Below, piece by piece: positions 30,563 to 38,617 of a stretch of DNA of 64,000 nucleotides; position 1 is the stretch's first letter, and every line of letters starts with the position of its first letter. The notes below the pieces were generated by a model. It was given only the letters and a program-made list of their open reading frames with translations, was not told where the DNA came from and did no database searches. The position numbers and the translations under genes are program-made. Where the stretch lies: NCBI RefSeq assembly GCF_012271785.1, contig NZ_JAAWVT010000009.1, positions 110,332 to 174,331 on the forward strand, written 5' to 3'. Source of the stretch: Paeniglutamicibacter terrestris (GTDB taxonomy: Bacteria; Actinomycetota; Actinomycetes; Actinomycetales; Micrococcaceae).

Positions 30563-32203
30563 ATGACCCGCTCGAAGAACGGCCTGCGTCTCGCCGCAGC
30601 CGTGGTTGGCATTTCTGCCCTGGCCCTGACCGCTTGCACCGGCCCCGCGGCAACGCCAGGGGCCAGCGGCTCCACGTCCGGTGGCGGTGCCGCCAGCGCA
30701 CCCATCACCGTAGGCACCACGGACAAGGTGACGTCACTTGACCCGGCCGCATCCTATGACAACGGTTCGTTCATGGTCATGAACCAGATCTACCCGTTCT
30801 TGCTGAACTCCAAGCCCGGATCGGCCGAACCGGAGAACGACATCGTCGAGTCCGCCGAGTTCACCACCCCGACCGAGTACACGGTCAAGCTCAAGGCCGG
30901 GCTCAAGTGGGCCAACGGCCACGACCTGGATTCCAAGGACGTCAAGAATACTTTCGACCGACAGGTCAAGATCGCTGACCCGAATGGTCCCTCGTCGCTG
31001 TTGGGCAACCTGAAGAGTGTTGCTGCCCCGGATGCCACCACGGTGGTCTTCACGCTCAAGAAGGGCAACGACCAGACCTTCCCACAGGTGCTCACCAGCC
31101 CTGTCGGTCCAATCGTTGATGACGAGATCTTCCCAGCCGACAAGGTCGTCGCCGATGACGTGATCATCAAGGGCAAGGCCTTTGCCGGTCAGTACACCAT
31201 CGAGTCCTACGCGAAAAACTCGCTGGTAGCGCTCAAGGCCTATGACGGCTACCAGGGCCTGCTCGGGGCTCCGGCGAATACGTCGGCCAATATCAAGTAC
31301 TACGCGGATTCCAACAACCTGAAGCTGGACATCCAGCAAGGCGGCATTGACGTGGCATGGCGTTCGCTCTCTCCCACCGACGTGGCCGACCTGGCCAAGG
31401 ACAAGAAGGTCAAGGTCGACAAGGGCCCCGGTGGCGAACTGCGCTACATGGTCTTCAACTTCGACATTATGCCTTTCGGCGCGAAGTCTGATGACGCGGA
31501 TGCCGCCAAGTCGCTGGCGGTTCGCCAGGCCGTAGCCAACCTCATCGACCGCCAGGCCATCGCCACCAAGGTCTACAAGGACACCTACACCCCGGTCTAC
31601 TCGTTTGTGCCGCAGGGCTTCACCGGCGCCATCGAACCACTGAAGGAGCTCTACGGCCAGGACGGTGGGCCGTCGCAGGAGAAGGCCAAAGCAGCCCTGG
31701 AAGCCGCGGGCGTCAGCACCCCGGTCAACCTCAAGCTGCAGTACAACCCCGATCACTATGGCCCCAGTTCGGGCGATGAGTACGCGGCGGTCAAGGGACA
31801 GCTGGAAGCCGGCGGCCTGTTCAAGGTGGACCTGCAGTCCACCGAATGGGTGACCTACCAAAAGTCACGTGTCACCGATTACCCGGCCTACCAGCTCGGT
31901 TGGTTCCCGGACTACTCGGATGCCGATAACTACCTGTCGCCGTTCTTCGCCAAGGACAACTTCCTGGGCAACAAGTACGACAACCCCGAGGTTGACAACC
32001 TGATCAACGAGCAGCGGGTGGAAACCGATCGTGCCAAGCGCACGGCACTCATCGAGGAGATCCAGACCAAGGTCGCCGGTGATCTCTCCACGATCCCGCT
32101 CCTGCAGGGTGCACAGGTTGCCGTATCCGGTGCCGACGTCAAGGGCGTTGAGACCACGCTGGATGCTTCCTTCAAGTTCCGCATGGGCGCCATCTCTAAG
32201 TAG
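30563..32203 (+). CDS. Oligopeptide/dipeptide ABC transporter, substrate-binding lipoprotein
   Basis: 546 residues of solute-binding family 5. The signal peptide ends in a lipobox (ALTAC, Cys25), so it is anchored to the outer face of the membrane. A Gly/Ser-rich linker follows, then the family pattern: LDPAASYDNGSFMVMNQIYP, LKAGLKWANGHDLDSKDVKN, VRQAVANLIDRQAIATKVYK. These proteins bind peptides or nickel/opine-type ligands; the exact ligand is not readable. Permease and ATPase genes follow. An attenuator-like terminator behind it probably keeps its level above that of the other subunits. Confidence 0.92.
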   Translation: MTRSKNGLRLAAAVVGISALALTACTGPAATPGASGSTSGGGAASAPITVGTTDKVTSLDPAASYDNGSFMVMNQIYPFLLNSKPGSAEPENDIVESAEFTTPTEYTVKLKAGLKWANGHDLDSKDVKNTFDRQVKIADPNGPSSLLGNLKSVAAPDATTVVFTLKKGNDQTFPQVLTSPVGPIVDDEIFPADKVVADDVIIKGKAFAGQYTIESYAKNSLVALKAYDGYQGLLGAPANTSANIKYYADSNNLKLDIQQGGIDVAWRSLSPTDVADLAKDKKVKVDKGPGGELRYMVFNFDIMPFGAKSDDADAAKSLAVRQAVANLIDRQAIATKVYKDTYTPVYSFVPQGFTGAIEPLKELYGQDGGPSQEKAKAALEAAGVSTPVNLKLQYNPDHYGPSSGDEYAAVKGQLEAGGLFKVDLQSTEWVTYQKSRVTDYPAYQLGWFPDYSDADNYLSPFFAKDNFLGNKYDNPEVDNLINEQRVETDRAKRTALIEEIQTKVAGDLSTIPLLQGAQVAVSGADVKGVETTLDASFKFRMGAISK

Positions 32204-32223
32204 TCACCATCGTGCACGGGTCT

Positions 32224-32274
32224 CGGGTTCCTCTTCACCCCATTGTGTGGGAGGAACCCGCGGCCCATTTTTTC
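32224..32274 (+). terminator. Terminator/attenuator after the binding-protein gene
   Basis: A 10-bp stem (CGGGTTCCTC at 32224-32233 with 32251-32260) is followed by CGGCCCATTTTTTC. Partial read-through into the permease genes is expected. Confidence 0.75.
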
Positions 32275-32310
32275 TGGAAACCACTCTTTTAAAGCTAGGA
32301 CGCTTTGGCC

Positions 32311-33405
32311 ATGGCCACCACGATTAACTTGACCGAAAACCCCGCGGTCACCCCGCCGCCGACAAGACCGGCAGCCAAGGCGGGAGGCAGCTTTGCGCGC
32401 TATCTGCTCACACGCTTCCTGCTGATCTTCCCCACCATCTTTATCCTCGTTACCCTGGTGTTCTTCCTGATGCGCGTGACCGGTGACCCCATCACCGCGG
32501 CGCTGGGTGGACGATTAACCCCAGACCAGCTGGCCGAACGAATTTCCGCCGCCGGTTACGACCGCCCGGTCATCGTTCAGTACTTCGAATACCTCGGGCA
32601 GATCTTTACCGGTAACTTCGGTCGCACCATCTCCGATAATCGCGCCGTCACCGAGGTCCTGGCGACCTATGGTGCCGCGACCGCCGAGTTGGCAGTGAAC
32701 TCGCTGATCGTCGCACTGCTGATCGGCATCCCGTTCGGGTTGCTCGCGGCCAAAATGCGTGACCGTTGGCCCGATGCGCTGCTGCGTGTTTTCGCCATCC
32801 TGTGTTACGCCACCCCGGTGTTCTTTGCCGGCCTGCTGCTCAAACTCATCTTCGGAGTGTGGCTGGGCTGGCTACCGATCGCCGGACGCGCGGGAGTCAA
32901 CGCCGAACTGCAGCTCACCGGGCTGCAGAACCCCAGCGGTATCTTCCTGCTGGACGCCTTGCGCTCGGGAAACATGAGCGCGGCATCCGATGTCATCTCG
33001 CACGCGATCCTGCCGGCGGTTGCCCTGGGCTTGCTCACCGCCGGAGTGTTCCTGCGTCTGGTGCGTACCAATGTCATCGGCACCCTGGGCCGAGACTACG
33101 TGGAAGCCGGGCGTTCGCGCGGCGTCTCCGAATACCGGCTGCTCACCAAACACGCCTACCGCCCCGCGCTGATTCCCATCATTACGGTCATGGGACTGCA
33201 GATCGCGCTGCTGCTGGGCGGCGCGGTGCTCACCGAGACCACCTTCGAATGGAAGGGCCTGGGCTTCCAGTTGGCCCAGTACCTCACCGCGCGTGACTTC
33301 GTTGCGGTGCAGGGCATCGTGGTGCTGCTGGCCGTCATCGTCGCACTGACCAACTTCATTGTTGACATCATTGCCGCCCTCATCGACCCCCGAGTGAGGT
33401 TCTAA
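32311..33405 (+). CDS. Peptide ABC transporter permease (DppB type)
   Basis: 364 residues from ATG 32311, with AGGA 10 bases before it; TTG 32305 is an alternative. It has an N-terminal tail, then six membrane helices including FLLIFPTIFILVTLVFFLMR and the family signature DPITAALGGRLTPDQL. The EAA-like coupling loop is RTNVIGTLGRDYVEAGRSRG VS. It pairs with the DppC-type permease that begins 3 bases later and forms the membrane channel. Confidence 0.92.
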   Translation: MATTINLTENPAVTPPPTRPAAKAGGSFARYLLTRFLLIFPTIFILVTLVFFLMRVTGDPITAALGGRLTPDQLAERISAAGYDRPVIVQYFEYLGQIFTGNFGRTISDNRAVTEVLATYGAATAELAVNSLIVALLIGIPFGLLAAKMRDRWPDALLRVFAILCYATPVFFAGLLLKLIFGVWLGWLPIAGRAGVNAELQLTGLQNPSGIFLLDALRSGNMSAASDVISHAILPAVALGLLTAGVFLRLVRTNVIGTLGRDYVEAGRSRGVSEYRLLTKHAYRPALIPIITVMGLQIALLLGGAVLTETTFEWKGLGFQLAQYLTARDFVAVQGIVVLLAVIVALTNFIVDIIAALIDPRVRF

Positions 33406-33408
33406 GTT

Positions 33409-34383
33409 ATGAGTACAACAACTCACGTTTCGGTGCCATCGAAGCGATCGCTCATCTACCGTCTTCCGGTGATCTCACACCTGCGCATGAGCGCCGGATT
33501 GCAGCGCGGCATGTTGGTGGTGGGCCTGGTCCTGACCGTCGCCTTCCTGCTCACCGCGGCACTTGCCCCGCTGATCGCCCCGTTTGGGTTCTCCCAAATG
33601 GCCGACGCCGACGGGGATTTCCCCACGCAGGCAGCCCCCGGCGGAAAGTTCATCTGGGGCACCACCGTCGGTGGCTTTGATGTGTTCTCACGAACCATCT
33701 GGGGAGCCCAGACCGCCGTGGCCGTCATCGTCGTAGCGGTGCTCTTCTCCATCTTCATCGGTGTTTTCCTGGGCCTGGTCTCCGGGTACATCGGTGGCTG
33801 GCTTGACCGGGTGCTGGTGGTCTTGGCCGATGCCGTTTATGCCTTCCCCTCGTTGTTGCTCGCCATCGTGATGTCCATCGTGATCTCCGGCGGGCAATCG
33901 AGTCTCTGGGGTGGCATCATGGCCGCGGCCATCTCCATCACCGTGGTTTTCATCCCGCAGTACTTCCGCGTCATCCGCGCCGAAACCGTCCGGCTGAAGG
34001 CAGAACCCTTTGTAGAATCCGCGAAGGTCATCGGGGCCTCAACCTGGCGCATCATGTTTAAACACGTTTTCCGCAACGCCACCCGCACGCTCCCGCTGAT
34101 CTTTACGCTCAATGCTTCCGAGGCACTGCTGACCCTCGCGGGACTGGGCTTCTTGGGCTTTGGCATCGAACCGACCAAGGCCTCGGAATGGGGCTTTGAC
34201 TTGAACCGCGCGCTGAGTGACGCGACCAGCGGCGTCTGGTGGACCGGTGTCTTCCCGGGTGTCGCCATCGTTCTGACGGTGCTCGGGCTGACGCTTGTGG
34301 GCGAATCCATGAATGACTTGGCGGATCCGCGCCTGCGGACACGCCGCAAGGCTAAGCGCCGCGGCGGAAAGGCAGCAGCATGA
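33409..34383 (+). CDS. Peptide ABC transporter permease (DppC type)
   Basis: 324 residues with about six membrane helices. Family signs are the N-terminal SAGLQRGMLVVGLVLTVAFL, GTTVGGFDVFSRTIWGAQTA, GYIGGWLDRVLVVLADAVYA and the coupling loop RAETVRLKAEPFVESAKVIG with ASTWRIMFKHVFRN. Its stop overlaps the ATPase start by 4 bases (GCATGA). It forms a heterodimeric channel with the preceding DppB-type subunit. A basic C-terminus (RRKAKRRGGK) lies in the cytoplasm. Confidence 0.92.
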   Translation: MSTTTHVSVPSKRSLIYRLPVISHLRMSAGLQRGMLVVGLVLTVAFLLTAALAPLIAPFGFSQMADADGDFPTQAAPGGKFIWGTTVGGFDVFSRTIWGAQTAVAVIVVAVLFSIFIGVFLGLVSGYIGGWLDRVLVVLADAVYAFPSLLLAIVMSIVISGGQSSLWGGIMAAAISITVVFIPQYFRVIRAETVRLKAEPFVESAKVIGASTWRIMFKHVFRNATRTLPLIFTLNASEALLTLAGLGFLGFGIEPTKASEWGFDLNRALSDATSGVWWTGVFPGVAIVLTVLGLTLVGESMNDLADPRLRTRRKAKRRGGKAAA

Positions 34384-36053
34384 AAACGAACAACGTAGAC
34401 ACGCGCGTAGACGGCGCGGTCCTGTCCATCAAGGACCTTGAAGTCACCTTCACCACCGATGCCGGGGAAGTGGCGGCGGTACGCGGCGTGGGCTTTGATG
34501 TTGCTGCCGGGGAAGTGGTGGCGGTGGTCGGAGAATCTGGTTCGGGTAAGTCGGTCACCGCCCGCACCATTCTGGGTCTGCTGGCAGATACGGCCGTGGC
34601 ACGCGGCGCGGTGCTGCTCAAGGGCAAAAACATGCTCACTCTGGGCCCGGCACAATTGCGTGCCGCCCGCGGCGAGGACGTCTCGATGGTCTTCCAGGAG
34701 CCGTCCACGGCGTTGAACCCGGTATACACCGTGGGCTGGCAGATCATCGAGGGCATTCGAGCGCACACCAAAATCAGTAAGAAGGAAGCCAAGGCGCGCG
34801 CCATCGAGGTATTGCGCAAGGTCGGCATCCCGGAGCCCGAGGTGCGGGTGAACTACTACCCGCATCAATTCTCCGGTGGACAGAAGCAGCGTGTCATCAT
34901 CGCCGCGGCACTGGCGCTGAACCCGTCACTGATCGTGGCCGACGAGCCAACCACTGCCCTGGACGTCACGGTGCAGGCGGAGATTCTGGAGCTCTTGCGC
35001 GCGGTACGGGACGACTTTAATACCGGGATCGTGCTGATCACCCACAATATGGGCGTGGTCGCCGACCTCGCGGATCGCGTGGTGGTGATGTACCAGGGCA
35101 AGATCGTGGAAAGTGCACCCAGCGTGGAGCTCTTTGCCAATCCACGCGAGGACTACACCAAGGCGTTGCTCGCGGCAGTCCCACACCTGGGCAGGCATTC
35201 GGCCTCCGCCGGGATGAGCGAACGCTCGGGCCAGGATAAGGAGGTGCTGGTGGAGGCGAAAGACCTCTCCATCGTGTACCCCGGTCGTCTCGGTTCACCG
35301 GGATTCAGGGCCGTGGACGAGGTGTCGCTGAAGATCTGCGCCGGGGAGGTTTACGGACTGGTGGGGGAGTCGGGCTCCGGCAAGACGACCATCGGTCGCG
35401 CCATTGCCGGGCTGAACAAGATCAGCAGCGGATCGCTGAAGGTGCTCGGCTACGAAATGCTCGATTACAAGGAACGCAGCTTCAAGAAGCTGCGCCAGGA
35501 CATCGGCTTCGTTTTCCAGGATCCGGCGGCCAGCTTTAATCCGCAACTGAGCATCGGCGAATGTGTGGCCGAGCCGCTGCTGGTGCACCGGGGACTTGAT
35601 CCACGCGCCGCACGAACCCGAGTTAATGAACTGCTCGAGGCGGTGCAGCTGCCGGCGGCCTTTGCCCAGCGTTTCCCGCACGAGCTCTCCGGCGGCCAAC
35701 GTCAGCGTGCCTCGCTGGCCAGGGCGCTGGCGCTGGATCCCAAACTGCTGATCGCCGACGAGCCGACCAGTGCACTGGATGTGTCGGTGCAGGCCAAGGT
35801 GCTTGAGCTGTTCAAGGAATTACAGGCGGAGTTGGGCTTCGCGGCCCTGTTCATCTCCCATGACCTGGCCGTGGTGGACATGTTGTCCACCTGGGTGGGC
35901 GTGCTGTACCGCGGCAAATTGGTGGAGGAGGGCATCGGATCCCAAGTGATGGGTAACCCGGAACATCCCTACACCAAGCGGCTGATCGCCTCGCTTCCGG
36001 TGCCGGACCCAGTGGAGCAAGCGGCTCGGCGTGCGGCCTTCCTGAAGGCCTGA
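34380..36053 (+). CDS. Fused double ABC ATPase of the peptide transporter (DppD-DppF)
   Basis: 557 residues holding two complete ATPase modules. The first has Walker A GESGSGKSV, signature FSGGQKQRV and Walker B LIVADEPTTALD. The second has GESGSGKTT, LSGGQRQRAS and LLIADEPTSALD. Each is followed by the extra C-terminal section typical of Opp/Dpp ATPases (NPREDYTKALLAAVP and NPEHPYTKRLIASLPVP). The usual two separate subunits are thus fused, which fixes the 1:1 ratio. A hairpin at 36067-36108 follows the stop. Confidence 0.93.
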   Translation: MKTNNVDTRVDGAVLSIKDLEVTFTTDAGEVAAVRGVGFDVAAGEVVAVVGESGSGKSVTARTILGLLADTAVARGAVLLKGKNMLTLGPAQLRAARGEDVSMVFQEPSTALNPVYTVGWQIIEGIRAHTKISKKEAKARAIEVLRKVGIPEPEVRVNYYPHQFSGGQKQRVIIAAALALNPSLIVADEPTTALDVTVQAEILELLRAVRDDFNTGIVLITHNMGVVADLADRVVVMYQGKIVESAPSVELFANPREDYTKALLAAVPHLGRHSASAGMSERSGQDKEVLVEAKDLSIVYPGRLGSPGFRAVDEVSLKICAGEVYGLVGESGSGKTTIGRAIAGLNKISSGSLKVLGYEMLDYKERSFKKLRQDIGFVFQDPAASFNPQLSIGECVAEPLLVHRGLDPRAARTRVNELLEAVQLPAAFAQRFPHELSGGQRQRASLARALALDPKLLIADEPTSALDVSVQAKVLELFKELQAELGFAALFISHDLAVVDMLSTWVGVLYRGKLVEEGIGSQVMGNPEHPYTKRLIASLPVPDPVEQAARRAAFLKA

Positions 36054-36066
36054 TCGTCATCGGGTC

Positions 36067-36108
36067 TGGTGGTGGGTGGGTTCTGATTGGGGGACACGCC
36101 CACCACCA
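36067..36108 (+). terminator. Possible terminator after the transporter operon
   Basis: A 10-bp stem (TGGTGGTGGG at 36067-36076 with 36099-36108), loop 22 bases, followed by CTTGTTCC. The T-run is short. Confidence 0.4.
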
Positions 36109-36213
36109 CTTGTTCCGCGCCATGAGCGCCGAACATACGCCCAGCGCTGATCGCTGGCGCAAAGACGTGTCACGGTTACCAGCTGAGGCGCGGGCAACCC
36201 TAGACTTGAAACC

Positions 36214-36606
36214 ATGAGCCAACAGATCAACCCGCAGGCAGACGGCGGCGCCGACACCGACCCTTATGACCCCACCGCATCATCCCTGGCCGACACGGTC
36301 CAGGACGAGGTCATGGCCGAATTGTTGTCGATTCGCGGCAGCATCGACAACTTCGATGCGACGCTTGTTTACCTGCTGGCCGAGCGGTTTAAAGCCACGC
36401 AACGGGTGGGTCACCTCAAGGCCGTGCACTCCCTGCCGCCGAGTGATCCGGGACGCGAAAAGGCGCAGATCGAACGCCTGCGTCGATTGGCCCATGAGGC
36501 GCATCTTGACCCGGAATTTGCCGAGAAGTTCATGAACTTCATCATTTCCGAGGTCATCAGGCACCACAACACCATTTCGGCAACACATGCCGAGTCCGGA
36601 AACTAA
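36214..36606 (+). CDS. Chorismate mutase, AroQ type
   Basis: 130 residues. The C-terminal 90 residues are the helical AroQ domain: LLSIRGSIDNFDATLVYLLA, ERFKATQRVGHLKAVHSLPP and REKAQIERLRRLAHEAHLDP. Conserved Arg and Lys residues in the first two segments bind chorismate, which is rearranged to prephenate for Phe and Tyr synthesis. The first 30 residues are acidic and flexible. It resembles the intracellular actinobacterial enzyme that is activated by binding DAHP synthase. The next gene starts 4 bases after its stop. Confidence 0.88.
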   Translation: MSQQINPQADGGADTDPYDPTASSLADTVQDEVMAELLSIRGSIDNFDATLVYLLAERFKATQRVGHLKAVHSLPPSDPGREKAQIERLRRLAHEAHLDPEFAEKFMNFIISEVIRHHNTISATHAESGN

Positions 36607-36609
36607 TTG

Positions 36610-37674
36610 ATGACCCCCAGCCAAGAGCCCTCGACCCCGGAACCGATGGAACGCGCCGTACAGGCCAGCGGCCATGGGCCCATGCCGGGGACCGACCCGA
36701 TGGAATCGGCGCTGGTGATTCGCGGCGAGCTGGGTGCTCCCAACCTGCCGTACCTGCACCAGCTCCCCGCGCGCGGGGTCGGATCCGACACTATTGGTCG
36801 TGGCGCCCAGCTCCTCGAGGAGCTCAGAGTTGACTTGCAGCCGCACGGCTGGCGGCTAGCAGCTGCCCCCGGGATTGATGCCAGACGAGCGGCCTCGGCG
36901 CTGCGCACCGACATGAACGTGCTCTCCGACGCCATCGGCGCGGAGGAAAATTCCGGCACCGAACTAAAGATTCAGTTTCCCGGCCCGGCAACGCTGGCCG
37001 CCAACCTCTATCTACACCGCGGTGAACGAGCAGTGGTGGACCACGGGGCCCGTCGCGACCTTGCCGCGTCCCTAGCCCTTGGCGCCGCACGCCACCTGTC
37101 GACGCTGGCACGGATCACCGGTGGCCAACGGATCACCGTCTACATCGATGAACCGGATGCCGGGCATGTCCTGAACGGAACATTGCCCACGGCCAGCGGA
37201 TACCGCACCCTGCGTTCGGTGCCCCGGGCCGAACTGCGCGGGTGGTGGAGCGAGCTGGTCGACTCCCTGCACGCCGCCGGCGCCGCCTCGGTGGTCTTCG
37301 GATTGAATGCCGAGCCGGAGACCTTTACCAAGTTGGCATCCACCGCCTTAGAGGCGGGAGCCGATGGGCTGGGTACAAATGCCGCAACACTGAGTGTCCC
37401 GGGATGGGAATTATTGGCCGGTGCCGTGGAGTCCGGTCAGCGTTTGTGGCTCGGGAGCTTAGAACCGGGCCAGAAGGCACCGGGAGTTGTGGACGCCGTG
37501 GCGGGTCTGAGGCGGCCCTGGCGTCAGCTGGGCTTAAGCGATAAAAACCTTGGCGCGTTGGTGCTGATGCCCACCGGTGGGCTCGGTGAGCTCTCGCCCG
37601 CTGGCGCTACAACGTTGCTGGGGCGGCTGGCCAGCTACGCCGAGGCACTGAACCAGATACGCGTCGACGCTTAG
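36610..37674 (+). CDS. Short MetE-like (UROD/MetE superfamily) protein
   Basis: 354 residues from ATG 36610. The pattern ASGHGPMPGTDPMESALVIR, GAPNLPYLHQLPARGVGSDT and GRGAQLLEELRVDLQPHGWR is that of the short actinobacterial MetE-like proteins (Rv3015c type). They have one barrel resembling the C-terminal half of cobalamin-independent methionine synthase. A middle part contains VYIDEPDAGHVLNG. The zinc-binding His-Cys-Cys set of MetE is not obvious, so methionine synthesis is not claimed. It probably shares a transcript with chorismate mutase. Confidence 0.72.
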   Translation: MTPSQEPSTPEPMERAVQASGHGPMPGTDPMESALVIRGELGAPNLPYLHQLPARGVGSDTIGRGAQLLEELRVDLQPHGWRLAAAPGIDARRAASALRTDMNVLSDAIGAEENSGTELKIQFPGPATLAANLYLHRGERAVVDHGARRDLAASLALGAARHLSTLARITGGQRITVYIDEPDAGHVLNGTLPTASGYRTLRSVPRAELRGWWSELVDSLHAAGAASVVFGLNAEPETFTKLASTALEAGADGLGTNAATLSVPGWELLAGAVESGQRLWLGSLEPGQKAPGVVDAVAGLRRPWRQLGLSDKNLGALVLMPTGGLGELSPAGATTLLGRLASYAEALNQIRVDA

Positions 37675-37931
37675 GGCTCCCGGTGCTATCGGTGAGTGGT
37701 TGGCCCGGCGGTGCCTGCGGCGTGTCGCATCAATGTGGTGCCGGGCGCGCCACCGGGTGTCGCGCGGCGTCATGCTGTGCCGCCGCGGCTTCGTCGACAT
37801 CGGCTCTGGAGCCAAAGCACGTGGTGAATTGCCGTTTCCGAAGCGATTTGCCCGGTGCGCTCATGTACTCTTGAGGTATCCGGGTGCCTACTATTATTGG
37901 GCTCCCGAGCATAGCTACGAAAGGGCAGATT

Positions 37932-38609
37932 ATGAAGGCACGCATCTTGGTTGTCGACGACGACGAGGCGCTGGCCGAAATGATCGGCATCGTGTTGCAG
38001 AATGATGGCTTTGAAGCCGTATTCTGCTACGACGGTGCCAAGGCATTAGGAGTTTTCCGCGAGGTCAAGCCCGATCTGGTGTTGCTCGATTTGATGTTGC
38101 CGGGGCTCGATGGCATTGAGGTCTGCAAGCTGATCCGCGCCGAAGATGACGTCCCGATCGTCATGCTGACCGCCAAATCTGATACCGCCGATGTGGTCCG
38201 CGGCCTGGAATCCGGCGCCGACGACTACGTCCCTAAACCCTTTAAACCGGCCGAGCTGGTGGCCCGCGTGCGGGCCCGGCTGCGCACCGGAGAACAGCAT
38301 GCCCCGGAGACGCTGAAAATTGGGGACTTGAGCATTGACGTCGCCGGGCACCGGGTGACCCGAGCGGATGCGCCGATCGGCCTGACCCCGCTGGAATTCG
38401 ATCTGCTGGTGGCATTGGCCCGCAAGCCGTGGCAAGTTTTCACCCGCGAGCAGCTCCTCGAGCAGGTGTGGGGTTACCGCCACGCCGCCGATACCCGCCT
38501 GGTCAACGTGCACGTCCAGCGTCTGCGCTCCAAGGTGGAACTGGATCCAGAAAGTCCCGAAGTTGTGCTCACCGTGCGCGGCGTCGGATATAAGGCCGGA
38601 CAGGCCTGA
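37932..38609 (+). CDS. mtrA: Response regulator MtrA
   Basis: 225 residues from ATG 37932 with AAAGGG upstream. The receiver domain has VVDDDEALAEM, phospho-acceptor Asp53 in LLDLMLPG, Thr in MLTAKSD and KPFKP. The OmpR-type winged helix follows (LTPLEFDLLVALARKPWQVF, TRLVNVHVQRLRSKVE). The next genes are its kinase MtrB and LpqB, an arrangement unique to Actinobacteria. MtrA controls cell-wall hydrolases, cell division and in some species dnaA and osmotic genes. The 257 bases upstream hold no gene. Confidence 0.96.
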   Translation: MKARILVVDDDEALAEMIGIVLQNDGFEAVFCYDGAKALGVFREVKPDLVLLDLMLPGLDGIEVCKLIRAEDDVPIVMLTAKSDTADVVRGLESGADDYVPKPFKPAELVARVRARLRTGEQHAPETLKIGDLSIDVAGHRVTRADAPIGLTPLEFDLLVALARKPWQVFTREQLLEQVWGYRHAADTRLVNVHVQRLRSKVELDPESPEVVLTVRGVGYKAGQA

Positions 38610-38617
38610 GCCCGCAC

